Assembly (NCBI GenBank): GCA_905480195.1
Contig: CAJQPN010000019.1
Span: 1-64,000, forward strand
Source: an uncultured Acidimicrobiales bacterium
GTDB lineage: Bacteria; Actinomycetota; Acidimicrobiia; Acidimicrobiales; Aldehydirespiratoraceae
DNA: 64,000 bases
Direction of reading: 5' to 3'
The translations under genes were made by a program, and so were the position numbers. A model generated the notes under the pieces. The model did no database searches and was not told the origin of the DNA. It worked only from the letters and a program-made list of their open reading frames with translations. Positions 34,633 through 43,056 of this stretch are shown here, in pieces; positions within the stretch are counted from its first letter, which is position 1, and each line of letters opens with the position of its first letter.

Positions 34633-35822
34633 GTGCTCCCCAACCGACCGCATGCGATCCGGCAGCTGTTTCGCGACGACGTAGGACGTGACCTTGCCCG
34701 GTTGGGCGGCCTCGAGGGCCTCGGCCGATCGATGCTCGTCACGGTGCTGCCGCTGTCGGTACTTGCAAGCCTCGGATCGAAGTCGGCAGTGACGTACGTC
34801 TACTTCGCAGGCTCGTGCCTCGCCCTTCTCGCCACCCTCAACGTCGAGCGTCTCGAGACTCGGTTGGCTCGGCGATGGGTAATCACTGCAGCCCTCACCG
34901 GGGCCGTGATCGCCAACGCGATCGTTATTGCAACCGACAGTCCGTTCCTGGTGATCGCTGTTGCCTTGGTAAACACCCAGTCAGCGATCTTTGCCGTTTT
35001 GATCTCGCTCTTCATCATGGACTACATCGGGAAGAGAGATCTCGTCCGCAACGAGGGTCGGCGGATGGTCCACAACGGCATCGCCTGGATGATCGGTCCA
35101 TTGTTGGCGATCACGCTCTACACCGAGGTCGCCCACTGGCTGCCATTCCTTGTGTCGGCCGGAGCAACGATGGCGACGATGGCGTACTTCTGGCGGTTAC
35201 GCCTCGGCCCCAACCCGGTGCTGTTACCCCGAAGTCGATTGCACCGTCGCCGTTCGCCAACATCCCGCGCTATTTCCGGCAGCGCTATCTCCGGATCGCG
35301 TACTGCATCACGCTGACCCGCGGCATCTTCTGGTCGGCCTTATTCCTGTACTGCCCGCTCTATGTTCTCGAAGCCGACCTCCCGGAGAAGATGACCGGTG
35401 GGATCGTCTCGGCCACTGCCGCACTGCTCCTCATGAGCCCTCTCGTGCTGAAGGTCGTCGATCGCACGTCAACTCGGACGGTGATCATTGCCGGCTTCGC
35501 AATCATCGCCGCCTCGATGGGAGCCCTTGCTGTGCTCGGCGACGCCAAAGCGCTCGGGCTCGTGTTCTGGCTCACAGGAGCGCTTGGGGCGTCCTGGCTC
35601 GACGTTGTTGGCAACGTGCCGTTCATGCGCACGGTGAAAACGCGAGAGCGAAACACGACGACGACCGTCTTTTCGTCCTGGCGAGAGACAGCACTGATCG
35701 CGGCTCCGGGTCTCGGGGCGATCGCGCTGTGGCTTGGCGACTTCCGCCTCTACTACGGGTTCCTCGCCGGGTTAGCGTTGCTCACGGCTGTGTATGCGAA
35801 GTATCTCCCGCGCCGGCTCTGA
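34633..35822 (+). pseudogene. MFS transporter with a -1 frameshift
   Basis: Two reading frames together encode one about 396-residue transporter. The first (GTG 34633) gives helices 1-6 up to WRLRLGPNPV near 35220; the second, read one base back, continues from VTPKSIAPSPFANIPRYF (35223 onward) to PRRL and stops at 35822 with helices 7-12. Outside the junction each frame is meaningless where the other is coding. One base appears to be missing between about 35200 and 35230. No obvious slippery heptamer is present. This is either a sequencing or assembly error, or a recently inactivated gene. The gene starts 3 nt after ybaK. Confidence 0.85.
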
Positions 35823-36284
35823 CGTGAGGGTCACGCCCCTGCGGGTGACGACGCCCCGGAGCGCGAAACTCGATTTCAATTTCGCCACGTGGGGGAGACG
35901 TGCCATCCACGTTCGGTGGACTCGTTCGTAGTCTGCGACATCGGCAACCACCAGCTGGATCAGATAGTCCGCATCACCGGCCATAAGGTGGCAACTGATC
36001 ACTTCAGAAACCTCCATGACCGCAGCCTCGAACTCATCGAGATGGTCTTCTTGCTGGCTGGTGAGAGAGATCTCGACAAACACGGTGGTTCCGAGGCCGA
36101 CACGATCAAGGTTGAGCGCAGCCCGATACCCAGCGATCACTCCAGCACCTTCGAGTCGTTTCACACGACGCAGGCAGGCAGAAGGGGAGAGATGGATCTG
36201 CTCTGCAAGGGCAGCGTGTGTCATTCGGCCGTCGGCCTGCAGGAGATCGAGGATGGCGCGGTCAGTCTGGTCGATGTTGAGCAC
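35772..36284 (-). CDS. Lrp/AsnC-family transcriptional regulator
   Basis: 170 residues: N-terminal winged helix (IDQTDRAILDLLQADGRMTHAALAEQIHLSPSACLRRVKRL, residues 4-45) and a C-terminal RAM ligand-binding domain. GTG 36284 has an AGGAGA ribosome site. It is divergent from alanine dehydrogenase with 110 bp between starts, the arrangement of AldR-type regulators that switch on alanine dehydrogenase when alanine is present. I infer the same role. Its end overlaps the end of the MFS gene (51 nt, convergent). Confidence 0.92.
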   Translation of the reverse strand: MLNIDQTDRAILDLLQADGRMTHAALAEQIHLSPSACLRRVKRLEGAGVIAGYRAALNLDRVGLGTTVFVEISLTSQQEDHLDEFEAAVMEVSEVISCHLMAGDADYLIQLVVADVADYERVHRTWMARLPHVAKLKSSFALRGVVTRRGVTLTSEPAREILRIHSREQR

Positions 36285-36382
36285 GCGGACTTCGTTCTCC
36301 TAACAGCCCAAAGGCACATGAATCACGCGTCAAACACCCTACAGGCGCTGAGGAATAGAGAAAAACGCCATGGAAGACCTTC

Positions 36383-36388
36383 TACATT
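36383..36388 (+). promoter_or_regulatory. -10 box TACATT of alanine dehydrogenase (leaderless)
   Basis: Six bases before ATG 36395, in the region where an Lrp-type regulator would bind. Confidence 0.5.
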
Positions 36389-36394
36389 CTCGTT

Positions 36395-37516
36395 ATGCAC
36401 GTTGGAGTTCCCAAAGAGGTCAAGGTTGCCGAACGCCGAGTCGGATTGACGCCTGCGGGCGTACGTGAGCTCGCCAGCCAAGGTCACCAGGTGACAGTGC
36501 AATCCACGGCGGGAGCCGGGATCGGCGTGCCCGATACCGCCTACATCGCCGCTGGTGCCCAGGTTGCAGAGTCAGCCGAGGCCGTGTGGGCCGACGCCGA
36601 CATGATCGTGAAGGTGAAGGAGCCCCAGGCCCAGGAACGAGCGATGCTGCGCGAACACCAGATCTTGTTCACGTACCTTCATCTCGCGCCTGATGTACCA
36701 CAGACACAAGATCTGCTCTCGAGTGGCGCAACGTGCATCGCTTACGAGACGGTGACCGATCGAAATGGCGGCCTTCCGCTCCTGGCGCCGATGTCGCAGG
36801 TGGCCGGCCGAATGTCGGTTCAAGCCGGAGCGCACTGTCTCGAGGCCATCAATGGTGGTTCGGGCCTCCTCCTCGGAGGCGTGCCAGGCGTCCCGCCGGC
36901 CAAGACGGTCGTGATCGGCGGTGGTGTTGTCGGTGAGAACGCAATCGAGATGGCAGCCGGCCTCGGCAGTGAGGTCGCCGTTCTCGACCGCAACCTTGAC
37001 GTCCTCGATCGCCTTTCCCGGCGATTCGGGACGGGGTTGCAAACGGTGTACAGCACTGCGCAGGCTGTCGAGGAACTCGTGCTCGACGCCGACCTTGTGA
37101 TCGGCGCAGTACTGGTCAAGGGAGCGACCGCTCCGAAGCTCGTCACTGCGGAGATGGTCACGAACATGAGGCCCGGCAGTGTGCTGGTCGACGTTGCCAT
37201 CGATCAGGGTGGCTGTTTCGAAACGAGCCGACCGACCACCCACGATGCACCGACCTACGTTGTCGACGACGTCGTTCACTATTGCGTTGCAAACATGCCT
37301 GGCGGCGTACCTCGGACCTCCACCTATGCGCTGAACAACGCCACGTTGCCGTTCACGCTGGCCCTCGCCCGACACGGTGCCCAAGAGGCTCTTCTGAACG
37401 ATCCACACTTCCTCGGCGGACTCAACGTCTGCAACGGCATGCTCACTGAGCGCAACGTGGCTGAGGCTCAAGGACTCGAGTACGTGGAGCCAGCCGCAGC
37501 GCTCGCGAAGCTCTAG
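36395..37516 (+). CDS. ald: Alanine dehydrogenase
   Basis: 373 residues, normal length. Motifs: MHVGVPKEVKVAERRVGLTP, VKVKEPQAQE, YLHLAPD with the catalytic His, NAD fold in KTVVIGGGVVGENAIEMAAGLG (about 168-190), and VDVAIDQGGCFETSRPTTHD. It interconverts L-alanine with pyruvate and ammonia using NAD. A TACATT box lies 6 nt upstream of ATG 36395 (leaderless). It is divergent from the Lrp/AsnC regulator and 31 nt ahead of the D-amino-acid PLP enzyme. Confidence 0.97.
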   Translation: MHVGVPKEVKVAERRVGLTPAGVRELASQGHQVTVQSTAGAGIGVPDTAYIAAGAQVAESAEAVWADADMIVKVKEPQAQERAMLREHQILFTYLHLAPDVPQTQDLLSSGATCIAYETVTDRNGGLPLLAPMSQVAGRMSVQAGAHCLEAINGGSGLLLGGVPGVPPAKTVVIGGGVVGENAIEMAAGLGSEVAVLDRNLDVLDRLSRRFGTGLQTVYSTAQAVEELVLDADLVIGAVLVKGATAPKLVTAEMVTNMRPGSVLVDVAIDQGGCFETSRPTTHDAPTYVVDDVVHYCVANMPGGVPRTSTYALNNATLPFTLALARHGAQEALLNDPHFLGGLNVCNGMLTERNVAEAQGLEYVEPAAALAKL

Positions 37517-37520
37517 GCAC

Positions 37521-37545
37521 CGTCACCCTTGCGTCTACGGTGACG
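37521..37545 (+). promoter_or_regulatory. Inverted repeat and -10 box between ald and the D-amino-acid PLP gene
   Basis: CGTCACC (37521-37527) and GGTGACG (37539-37545) form a 7-11-7 inverted repeat. Within it, TACGGT (37536-37541) is six bases before GTG 37548. This is either an operator over an internal leaderless promoter or a hairpin in a read-through message. Confidence 0.4.
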
Positions 37546-37547
37546 AC

Positions 37548-38540
37548 GTGAATCTGCCCTCTCCGTCTCTCGTCATCGATCGATCAGCACTCGACCACAA
37601 CATCGCAACGATCAGCGAGACGTTGCCAGGCCGTCATCTCCGGCCCCACGTCAAGGCGTTCAAGTCGACGGCACTCGCCCAACGACTGGCCGACGCCGGG
37701 CATCGGACGTTCACCTGTGCAACCGTGCGCGAGGCCGAAGGCATGGCCGCCGCTGGTCTCGGGGAGGACCTTCTGATCGCAAATGAGATCGTCGACCGCG
37801 ACCAACTCCGTCGGGTAGCTGCGATCGAGCCTGCGGTGACACTCGCCGTCGACAGCGAGGAGACGATCGACCTCGCAGTTCTGGCGGGCGTACGTCGGCT
37901 TCTGATCGACGTCAACGTTGGCCTGCCTCGCTGTGGCTGCGTCCCTGGTGATGCTGGTCGCCTCGCTGACCGGGCCCGCGCCGCTGGCATCGATGTTCGC
38001 GGAGTGATGGGGTACGAGGGGCACCTGATGATGGTCCACGACCGCGCCAGTCGCATCCGCAAGGTTGAGCGGTCCATGGCGCTTCTTCTTGAGGCCGCCG
38101 AAGCTGTCGGTGGCGAAATTGTCTCCGCCGGAGGCACTGGAACCTTCGACACCAATACCTGGGCCAACGAGATCCAGGCCGGGACGTTTCTGCTCGGCGA
38201 CACCCAGTACGACGCACTCGATCTGCCGTTCCGACTCGCGCTCACGCTCGAATGTTCGGTGTTGTCAATCAACCCCGAAGGCTGGCTCGTCGTGAACGCC
38301 GGTCTCAAGTCGCTCGGTATGGACCACGGCAACCCGACCTGGCTCGAGGGAGAGGTCATGTTCTGCAGTGACGAGCACACCACGTTGCGTTGCAACGAAC
38401 CCTCGACGTGGTCGGTGGGTGACCGAACCCGGCTCTATCCGGCCCACCTCGACCCCACGGTCGCAAAGCACGAACGGATGTGGCTCGTCGACGGTGAGGA
38501 GATCATCGACCAGTTTGCGATCGATCTGCGACATTGGTGA
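37548..38540 (+). CDS. D-threonine aldolase/D-serine dehydratase-family fold-III PLP enzyme
   Basis: 330 residues. Alanine-racemase-type barrel: N-terminal PSLVIDRSALDHNI and LRPHVKAFKSTALAQ, with the PLP Lys near residue 40; VMGYEGHLMM; and SAGGTGTFDT binding the phosphate. The C-terminal metal segment LYPAHLDPTVAKH replaces the usual His-x-Cys of D-serine dehydratases with His-Leu-Asp as in some D-threonine aldolases. GTG 37548 follows TACGGT by 6 nt, so it may have its own promoter though it lies behind ald. Together they suggest alanine or D-amino-acid catabolism. Exact substrate unknown. Confidence 0.85.
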   Translation: MNLPSPSLVIDRSALDHNIATISETLPGRHLRPHVKAFKSTALAQRLADAGHRTFTCATVREAEGMAAAGLGEDLLIANEIVDRDQLRRVAAIEPAVTLAVDSEETIDLAVLAGVRRLLIDVNVGLPRCGCVPGDAGRLADRARAAGIDVRGVMGYEGHLMMVHDRASRIRKVERSMALLLEAAEAVGGEIVSAGGTGTFDTNTWANEIQAGTFLLGDTQYDALDLPFRLALTLECSVLSINPEGWLVVNAGLKSLGMDHGNPTWLEGEVMFCSDEHTTLRCNEPSTWSVGDRTRLYPAHLDPTVAKHERMWLVDGEEIIDQFAIDLRHW

Positions 38541-38591
38541 TGCGGCACTCCGGTGGTGCGTGCAAAGGGTCATCGACCGAGCGGTATCAGA

Positions 38592-39818
38592 TCACTGGGT
38601 GATGCCGAACCTCTGCAGGCCGTACGCCCGGATCGCATTGCCGCGCATCACCTTGTAGCACTCATCTCCGTCCATGCCGACGGCTGCGAACATCGAATGA
38701 GCGACCTTCCGGCTATGGGGGAAGGTCCCATCGGAGTGGGGATAATCGGTCTCGAAGAGGATCTGCTCGATTCCGATGTCTGCCCGCTGCTTCAGACCGA
38801 CAAGATCGTCGAAAATGCAGCCGAAGACGCGGCCCCGAACGATTTCACTCGGTAGGGGACCGGTTCCGCCCACACCGCCGCGCCCTTCCTTGAACACGGA
38901 GTCCATCCGCTCCATCTGGAACGGCATCCAGCCGACCTGACTCTCGGCATAGGCGATCTTGATGGACGGGAAGCGTTGCAACGTGCCAGAGAACACCCAG
39001 TCGACCATCGAGCCCTCGGCATTTTGGGCGTACAGCGACATCGATGTTGCAAGCGGCGCGTCCACCGAGGTCGTGGGCATCGACGATGACGACCCAATGT
39101 GCATCGAGACCGTTGTGTCGGTCTCTTCGCAAGCGTCCCACAAAACATCCCAGTCGCCGGAATACATCGTTGCACACCCGAGTTTCGACGGGTTCTCGGA
39201 AAAGGCGATGGCGTAGGAGCCCTTCGCTGCGCACCGCCGCACCTCTGCTGCAGCGAGGACCGGATCCCACAACGGCACGAGCGTCAGAGGGATGAGGCGG
39301 CCTTTCCCCGCACCGCCACCCCAGTCATCGATGATCCAATCGTTGTAGATGCGAAGACATTCCAGCGCGAACTCCTTGTCTTCGCGCTCCAGGAATCCCT
39401 GCCCACAGAACCGCGGAAACACGTTCGGATAGTTGATCGCTGCCGACACGTGGTTGAGGTCCATATCGGCGAGACGATCGGTCTGATTCCACGTGCCTGG
39501 ACGGAGGTCCTCGTAGGTCGCCGCAACATTTCGCTGCTCTTCGCGCGGAACGCCCGCAGGACCGTGCAAAAACCCCGTGGGGATCACCAGATCGTCGTAC
39601 AGCCAAAGGTCGCACAAGTGGCCGTCGGGGTGGTTGCGATCAAACCCGTAGTGGCCGCCTTCGAACTTCAGACGGACCTTCTCTTGCACAACTCGCGGGC
39701 CACGTTCGCGCTTGGAGGGCGGCAGTTGCTGCTGCCAGAGGTCCTTCGGCTCCATGACGTGATCGTCAACAGAGATGATCAGGGGGAGGTCTTCCTCGGC
39801 GGGCGTGACGTCGCTCAT
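38592..39818 (-). CDS. Amidohydrolase-2 family metal-dependent hydrolase/decarboxylase, copy 2
   Basis: 408 residues, a paralogue of the gene at 22639-23841. Shared landmarks are IISVDDHVMEPKDLW, FCGQGFLEREDKE, LVPLWDPVLAAAEVRRCAAKG, HIGSSSSMPTT, ESQVGWMPF and the terminal ETDYPHSDGTFPHSR that holds the catalytic Asp. It should catalyse the same kind of reaction on a related ring-containing substrate. ATG 39818 is preferred over 39860 because TAGCCT lies 7 nt before it and a palindromic operator sits just upstream. It is monocistronic and divergent from the deoxyribosyltransferase-like gene. Confidence 0.87.
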   Translation of the reverse strand: MSDVTPAEEDLPLIISVDDHVMEPKDLWQQQLPPSKRERGPRVVQEKVRLKFEGGHYGFDRNHPDGHLCDLWLYDDLVIPTGFLHGPAGVPREEQRNVAATYEDLRPGTWNQTDRLADMDLNHVSAAINYPNVFPRFCGQGFLEREDKEFALECLRIYNDWIIDDWGGGAGKGRLIPLTLVPLWDPVLAAAEVRRCAAKGSYAIAFSENPSKLGCATMYSGDWDVLWDACEETDTTVSMHIGSSSSMPTTSVDAPLATSMSLYAQNAEGSMVDWVFSGTLQRFPSIKIAYAESQVGWMPFQMERMDSVFKEGRGGVGGTGPLPSEIVRGRVFGCIFDDLVGLKQRADIGIEQILFETDYPHSDGTFPHSRKVAHSMFAAVGMDGDECYKVMRGNAIRAYGLQRFGITQ

Positions 39819-39825
39819 GACGTGC

Positions 39826-39831
39826 AGGCTA
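39826..39831 (-). promoter_or_regulatory. -10 box TAGCCT of amidohydrolase copy 2 (leaderless)
   Basis: TAGCCT is separated by 7 nt from ATG 39818, with no Shine-Dalgarno. Confidence 0.5.
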
Positions 39832-39834
39832 GTT

Positions 39835-39851
39835 CCTGACGGTCCGTCAGG
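39835..39851. promoter_or_regulatory. 17-bp palindromic operator (TetR-like)
   Basis: CCTGACGGTCCGTCAGG is a perfect 8-1-8 palindrome, identical to the core of the site at 23849-23875 upstream of the paralogous gene. It lies 3 bp upstream of the TAGCCT -10 box, that is, between -10 and -35, where a repressor would block the polymerase. Confidence 0.83.
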
Positions 39852-39901
39852 CATCGCCACCCAGAACTACTCCATTGATCTCCGCTGCGACAAGATGTTG
39901 C

Positions 39902-40327
39902 ATGGCTCTTCTTGTCTACGTCGCCGGTCCACTGTTCGATGATGGTGAACGGTGGTTCGTCGAGACCATGGAAGCCCGGATCGCACACGCAGGCGCTTCC
40001 ACCTTCCTGCCGCATCGCGACAACCCAAAAAAGACCGCAGAGAACGTTGGGCAGATCTATCGAAACAACATCGAAGCGATCGACGCTGCTGATCTCGTCG
40101 TTGCAAATCTCAACGGGGTCACGACCGATGATGGCACGGCATGGGAGATCGGCTACGCGTTCGCAAAAGGCACCCCGGTCATCGGGTTGTTCACTGACTG
40201 GCGACGTCGATTCGACGACGAGATCGTCAACCTCATGATCGGTGAATCGGTCGAGATGATCTTGCGGTCTCTCGACGAACTCGACGCTGTCCTAGCGAGA
40301 CGGTTGGTTGACGCACCCACGCCCTAA
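39902..40327 (+). CDS. Nucleoside 2-deoxyribosyltransferase-like protein
   Basis: 141 residues. The fold is recognisable from VYVAGPLFDDGERWF at the N-terminus, ADLVVANLNGVTTDDGTAWEIGYAFAKGTPVIGLFTD with the catalytic Glu in TAWEIG, and a short C-terminal helix. Family members exchange bases on deoxynucleosides or hydrolyse the N-glycosidic bond of nucleotides. ATG 39902 begins the domain; earlier starts add only a few residues. It is divergent from the amidohydrolase copy 2 and converges with the geranylgeranyl reductase. Confidence 0.88.
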   Translation: MALLVYVAGPLFDDGERWFVETMEARIAHAGASTFLPHRDNPKKTAENVGQIYRNNIEAIDAADLVVANLNGVTTDDGTAWEIGYAFAKGTPVIGLFTDWRRRFDDEIVNLMIGESVEMILRSLDELDAVLARRLVDAPTP

Positions 40328-40390
40328 AGGCGGACAGCATGTGACGGCTGGTGCGGATTCAGCAGAGAACTCGGTCGGCTTCGCACCGAC

Positions 40391-41608
40391 CTACGCGGCA
40401 GCGCGGGTGCGCCGCAAGAGCGGATCGGCGGCCGCAAGCGCTTTATCGGCAATACGAAGCACGCGGCCCGCAGCGCCTGGGGTTTGATCGTCGACTAGAT
40501 TTCCCATCACTTGCAACGTGATATCAGCAATGCCTTGGGTCCCCACCGCGAGTCGCAGTCCACTTCGCAGGATCCATGGGTGGCCGATCAGGAAGCTGAA
40601 CCGGCGACCGGTTCGGAGAAATGAATCAAAGCGCTGCCCGATGAGACGGTCGTATGCATCGGGGGTCGTGGCGGGGTCGCGAAGAAAGAGATCGGCGGCC
40701 AACATGCCGGACTCAAGCCCGTAGTCGATTCCTTCTCCGTTCATCGGGTTGACGAGCCCGGCTGCATCACCAATAGCGACCCAACCTGGGCCGTGACGCT
40801 TCAGGGTGCTCATAGGCAGGCGCCACGCCCGGGGGCGCTCGAGGTCGGGCCCCAAGCTCCAAGAGTCTGCTACCAACGAGCGGTAGCTGGCCTGGAGTTT
40901 GTTGAGGTTGAGTTTCTTGAAGCCCTTCATCGTCGACAATGCACCCACGCCGATATTCACGGTGCCATCACCGGCCGGAAACATCCAGCCGTACCCGGGT
41001 ACCGGGGTGCCGTGCTCGTCCTTGAGGGTAAGGCAGGCTTCGAGGTGGGTGTCGGCATGGCGGGGTGACTCTGCGTAGGTTCGGATGGCGAGACCGAAGG
41101 GTTCATTGGGGTCGCGTTCCGCGCCCAACATTCGGGCGACGTTGCCAGGCGCCCCGGTAGCGAGGACCACGAGGTCGCTTCGCCAACGACGACCGTTGGC
41201 CTCGACCCCGATGACTCGACCGTCTTCGACGATCGGGAGCGCGTCAGCGTTGAACTCGAGTTCGGCGCCGGCCTCGCCCGCAAGGCTGATGAGGCGCTCG
41301 TCAAGCCGGCGTCGCGGCCAGACGGCACCGTGGGTCGCAAATCGACCGTTGTCGGGCCAGGGCAACTCACGCTGGGTCTTCCCTGCGATCATTCGAAGGC
41401 CGGCAATGCGATGGGCGTCGGAGAGGTCGACCTCGAGCTCCTCAAGGGCTGCAACGGCGCGGGGGGTGAGTCCGTCGCCGCAGACCTTGTCGCGCCCCTT
41501 CTCTCCCTTTTCGAAAAGACGGACGGAAACTCCACCGCGAGCGGCTCGGATTGCTGCTGCGGCTCCTGCAGGGCCTCCGCCGATGATGAGCAGATCGCGA
41601 CGTTCCAT
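40391..41608 (-). CDS. Geranylgeranyl reductase-family FAD oxidoreductase (MenJ-like)
   Basis: 405 residues. FAD-binding LLIIGGGPAGAAAAIRAARGG at the start, DKVCGDGLTPRAV, then GYGWMFPAGDGTVNIGVGAL and IGDAAGLVNPMNGEGIDYGLESG, all characteristic of geranylgeranyl reductases including the actinobacterial MenJ, which saturates one isoprene unit of menaquinone. A CAGGCT box lies 6 nt upstream of the ATG. menB is about 2 kb away on the same strand, which supports a quinone role. An archaeal-type lipid role is not expected here. Confidence 0.88.
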   Translation of the reverse strand: MERRDLLIIGGGPAGAAAAIRAARGGVSVRLFEKGEKGRDKVCGDGLTPRAVAALEELEVDLSDAHRIAGLRMIAGKTQRELPWPDNGRFATHGAVWPRRRLDERLISLAGEAGAELEFNADALPIVEDGRVIGVEANGRRWRSDLVVLATGAPGNVARMLGAERDPNEPFGLAIRTYAESPRHADTHLEACLTLKDEHGTPVPGYGWMFPAGDGTVNIGVGALSTMKGFKKLNLNKLQASYRSLVADSWSLGPDLERPRAWRLPMSTLKRHGPGWVAIGDAAGLVNPMNGEGIDYGLESGMLAADLFLRDPATTPDAYDRLIGQRFDSFLRTGRRFSFLIGHPWILRSGLRLAVGTQGIADITLQVMGNLVDDQTPGAAGRVLRIADKALAAADPLLRRTRAAA

Positions 41609-41656
41609 GGTCCCAGCCTGCCGTGCCGACGACCCTTATCCGCAGTCGCGGAGCGA

Positions 41657-42199
41657 TTAGGGGAGCTGTCCGGTGTGGCCGAGGGCCAGACGCAGTAGCC
41701 GATCGTGACCGCCGGTCATCTCCGCAATCACCTCGGGGCTCATCGCCTCTTTCGGGGTCACCCACGTCAGGTCGAGTGCATCGGGCGAAGGAGACGGCTC
41801 ACCGTCGATAGGAACCACATACGCAAGGCTCACCGCGTGCTGTCGCGGGTCGTGATAGCCCGACAGGGACGGATCGGGAAAGTATTCAGCCACCGTGAAC
41901 GGCGTGGGGTTGGCCGGAAGTCGCGGGAGCGCAATGGGCCCGAGATCCTTCTCGAGATGACGCAGCAGCGCATGGCGAATTCGTTCACCGAACAAGACCC
42001 GGCCGGTGACGAGCGCGCGGCTGATCGTGCCGTCGGGCATCGCTCGCAGGAGCAGGCCGATGTGGGTGACTTCGCCGGTCGAATCGACCCGAACCGGTAC
42101 TGCGTCTACGTAGACCATTGGCACGCGGCCGCGCACGGTCTCGAGATCGTCCGTACTGAGCCAATTCACCTCGGTACCCACATCGATGGAGTCACTCAC
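41657..42199 (-). CDS. Nudix-like hydrolase (DUF4916 type)
   Basis: 180 residues. The sequence LLRAMPDGTISRALVTGRVLFGERIRHALLRHLEKDLG occupies the Nudix-box position but lacks the full GxnExxxREUxEE consensus, as in the actinobacterial DUF4916 group; YFPDPSLSGYHDPRQHAVSLAYVVPI and the final DLTWVTPKEA are typical of Nudix folds. It probably hydrolyses a nucleotide diphosphate derivative or has lost activity. GTG 42199 follows GACAAT by 6 nt. Confidence 0.72.
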   Translation of the reverse strand: MSDSIDVGTEVNWLSTDDLETVRGRVPMVYVDAVPVRVDSTGEVTHIGLLLRAMPDGTISRALVTGRVLFGERIRHALLRHLEKDLGPIALPRLPANPTPFTVAEYFPDPSLSGYHDPRQHAVSLAYVVPIDGEPSPSPDALDLTWVTPKEAMSPEVIAEMTGGHDRLLRLALGHTGQLP

Positions 42200-42378
42200 G
42201 CCACGATTGTCGCGCCTGGAGAACGGTCGTCGGGGGATTGGTCAGGTCACGGCGGATGCTTCTCGACGAGGCGCTCGCGAGACGAACGGTCATGGGCTCC
42301 ACCATGGCGCCCGCAGTGATGCTCCGGCCTGACCAGGTCGTCAACGATCGCCCAGCCGGAACCCCGCGACTACCGTCG

Positions 42379-43056
42379 ATGGCAATGGCGCCAACCACCG
42401 ACTGGAATCCAATCCTGCGGGGCGAGTTTGAAAAACCGTACTGGACGGACCTCATGGCGTTCGTCGCCGCAGAGCGGGCCGCCGGCGTGGTTTACCCGCC
42501 TGCCGGAGAGGTTTTCGCAGCGCTTCATTTGACAGCCTTCACGGAGGTAAAGGTCGTCATCTTGGGCCAGGACCCCTATCACGGTCCGCGGCAGGCCCAT
42601 GGGTTGTGTTTCAGTGTCAACCCCGGTGTAGCCGTCCCACCCTCACTCGGCAACATCTTCAAGGAACTCGACGCCGACCTCGGGATCTCGCCAAACGCCT
42701 CCGGAGATCTTCGACCGTGGGCTCGCCAAGGCGTGTTGCTCCTCAACACCACGCTGACGGTGCGCGCTCATCAGCCTGCCAGTCACCAAGGCAAGGGCTG
42801 GGAGCGCTTCACCGACGAAGTCATCCGTGCGCTCGGCAATCGTGCCGAGCACGTCGTATTCCTCCTCTGGGGGGCGCACGCTCGAAAGAAGAAGGCGCTG
42901 CTGGACCGACGCCGTCACACGATCATCGAGTCGGCACATCCATCGCCCCTGTCAGCCCACCGGGGATTTTTTGGAAGTCGGCCGTTCAGTGCTGCGAACG
43001 CTGCCCTCGAGGGCGCCGGCCTGGGCCCGATCGACTGGCGCCTGGCGCCAAGTTGA
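42379..43056 (+). CDS. ung: Uracil-DNA glycosylase
   Basis: 225 residues, family-1 UDG. The water-activating GQDPYHGPRQAHGLCFSV, the NTTLTV uracil pocket, FLLWGAHA and the minor-groove loop HPSPLSAHRGFFG are all present. It removes uracil from DNA. ATG 42379 is used; a TACCGT box at 42371-42376 would suit the second ATG (42385) better. The 3' end overlaps the converging pseudouridine synthase by 71 nt. Confidence 0.97.
   Translation: MAMAPTTDWNPILRGEFEKPYWTDLMAFVAAERAAGVVYPPAGEVFAALHLTAFTEVKVVILGQDPYHGPRQAHGLCFSVNPGVAVPPSLGNIFKELDADLGISPNASGDLRPWARQGVLLLNTTLTVRAHQPASHQGKGWERFTDEVIRALGNRAEHVVFLLWGAHARKKKALLDRRRHTIIESAHPSPLSAHRGFFGSRPFSAANAALEGAGLGPIDWRLAPS

Noticed and set aside
35180-35240. 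Programmed -1 frameshift in the MFS gene
   Set aside because: No X-XXY-YYZ slippery heptamer in the correct frame near the junction; a missing base is simpler.
40373-40391. GGTCGG/CCGACC hairpin between two convergent genes as a bidirectional terminator
   Set aside because: Only a 6-bp stem, no T-tract on either side, and it overlaps a stop codon; too weak to list.
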